From positions 1 to 6,473 of the forward strand of contig USMA01000056.1 in assembly GCA_900555765.1 (NCBI GenBank): DNA of 6,473 nucleotides, in the 5' to 3' direction. Numbering within the stretch: position 1 is the stretch's first letter; each line of letters starts with the position of its first letter. Both the position numbers and the translations under genes were made by a program. The notes beneath the pieces were generated by a model. The model was not told where the DNA came from. It did not search any database and worked only from the letters and a program-made list of their open reading frames with translations. Below, in pieces: positions 5,555 to 6,473 of this stretch. Source of the DNA: an uncultured Collinsella sp. (lineage in GTDB: Bacteria > Actinomycetota > Coriobacteriia > Coriobacteriales > Coriobacteriaceae).

Positions 5555-6473
5555 ATGAGTGCTGACTACCCGTCAATGACTACGGCCGAGATACGCTCCA
5601 AGTTCCTCATCTTCTTTGAGGACCGCGGACTTAAGCTCTATCCTTCTTCGTCCCTTGTTCCCGACGACCCCTCGCTGCTGCTTGCCAACGCCGGCATGAA
5701 CCAGTTTAAGGAGTACTACCAGGGCAAGAAGACCATGAAGGAGATCGGCGCGATCTCCTGCCAGAAGTGCGTCCGCACCAACGACATCGATTGCATCGGC
5801 GAGGACGGCCGTCACCTGTCCTTCTTTGAGATGCTCGGCGACTTCTCCTTTGGTGGCGTCTCCAAGCAGCAGGCCTGCGCTTGGGCTTTTGAACTCATCA
5901 CTAAGGAGTTCAAGCTGCCGCTCGACCGCCTGTACTTCACCGTCTTTACCGAGGACGACGAGACCCACGACGTGTGGCGTTCTCTGGGCGTTGCCGAGGA
6001 CCACATCTCCCGCCTGGGCGAGGACGATAACTTCTGGGCCGCTGGCCCCACCGGTCCCTGCGGTCCGTGCTCAGAGATCTACTTTGACATGGGCGAGGAG
6101 GTCGGCTGCGGCAGCCCCGACTGCAAGCCGGGCTGCGACTGCGACCGCTTCCTTGAGTTCTGGAACCTTGTGTTTACCCAGTACGACCGTCAGGAGGACG
6201 GCTCCATGCCGGAGCTGCCGCACCGCAACCTCGATACGGGCATGGGCCTGGAGCGCATGGCCGCCATCATGCAGCACAAGACCGCCAATTACGACGGCGA
6301 CTTGATGCAGCATCTCATCAAGCTGGGCGAGGAGATCAGCGGCAAGACCTATGACGCCGATGATTACTCCGGCGCCAGCCGCTCGCTGCGCATCATCGCC
6401 GCTCACTCCCGTGCCGTCGACTTTATGATTTCCGCCGGCATCCTCCCCGGTAACGAGGGTCGCGCGTACGTCC
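5555..6473 (+). CDS. alaS: Alanyl-tRNA synthetase, N-terminal part (runs off the window)
   Basis: The frame is open from the ATG at 5555 to the window end, 306 of an expected 870-880 residues. It charges tRNA-Ala with alanine using ATP in the cytoplasm. The class II catalytic domain is clear: LLLANAGMNQFKEYYQG (41-57), the motif 2 region KCVRTNDIDCIG (71-82) followed by RHLSFFEMLGDFSFG (86-100), TGPCGPCSEIYFD (166-178) and motif 3 RNLDTGMGLERMAAIMQ (224-240). A Cys-rich insertion with C185, C190, C194 and C196 before DRFLEFWNLVF is usual in Gram-positive AlaRS. The short form of motif 2 is also normal for this group. The editing and C-Ala domains lie beyond the window. It has its own promoter and leader and is not part of the sigma operon. 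Confidence 0.98.
   Translation, partial: MSADYPSMTTAEIRSKFLIFFEDRGLKLYPSSSLVPDDPSLLLANAGMNQFKEYYQGKKTMKEIGAISCQKCVRTNDIDCIGEDGRHLSFFEMLGDFSFGGVSKQQACAWAFELITKEFKLPLDRLYFTVFTEDDETHDVWRSLGVAEDHISRLGEDDNFWAAGPTGPCGPCSEIYFDMGEEVGCGSPDCKPGCDCDRFLEFWNLVFTQYDRQEDGSMPELPHRNLDTGMGLERMAAIMQHKTANYDGDLMQHLIKLGEEISGKTYDADDYSGASRSLRIIAAHSRAVDFMISAGILPGNEGRAYV

Noticed and set aside
5625..6406. Minus-strand and alternate plus-strand open frames inside alaS
   Set aside because: They are out-of-frame readings of a highly conserved alanyl-tRNA synthetase gene.

Overview
The window reads as a compact, fairly GC-rich (roughly 55-60%) bacterial chromosome segment. The gene content (dNTPase-like HD protein, rarA, a DUF948 / anti-sigma / SigB-type sigma / AI-2E cluster, then alaS) and the protein sequences look like a gut actinobacterium of the class Coriobacteriia, most likely Collinsella or a close relative. 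That assignment is inferred from recall of protein style and gene order, not from a search.

Layout. Positions 1-443 hold the C-terminal part of a deoxynucleotide triphosphohydrolase-like protein that begins outside the window. Positions 490-1854 hold a rarA (mgsA) AAA+ ATPase gene that is full length but carries two in-frame nonsense codons, TAA at 952-954 and TAG at 973-975, right after the sensor-1 motif; it is annotated as a pseudogene. Positions 1955-5114 form a tight four-gene plus-strand operon with 8-nt and 4-nt overlaps and a 1-nt gap: a DUF948 membrane-anchored coiled-coil protein, a small RsbW/SpoIIAB-like anti-sigma protein whose ATP-binding motifs are eroded, a complete SigB/SigF-family sigma factor, and an AI-2E family membrane protein with a long acidic tail. 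A small, lower-GC two-helix membrane protein lies on the minus strand at 5121-5360. A strong intrinsic terminator at 5453-5482 runs directly into the alaS promoter, and alaS (alanyl-tRNA synthetase, first 306 residues) starts at 5555 and leaves the window.

How the genes relate. The central operon looks like a stress-response control module: an alternative sigma factor with its probable antagonist, flanked by two envelope proteins. There is no RsbV-type anti-anti-sigma gene in the window, and the position where it would be expected is taken by the DUF948 gene. The dNTPase-like gene and rarA are both nucleotide-pool / replication-stress genes. alaS is an independent housekeeping unit.

Most of the window is ordinary core chromosome. 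The points most worth checking are the doubly interrupted rarA, the anti-sigma protein without its Mg-ATP residues, and the isolated terminator upstream of alaS. No tRNA, rRNA, CRISPR, insertion sequence or phage gene was seen, and no stretch over 300 bases lacks a gene.
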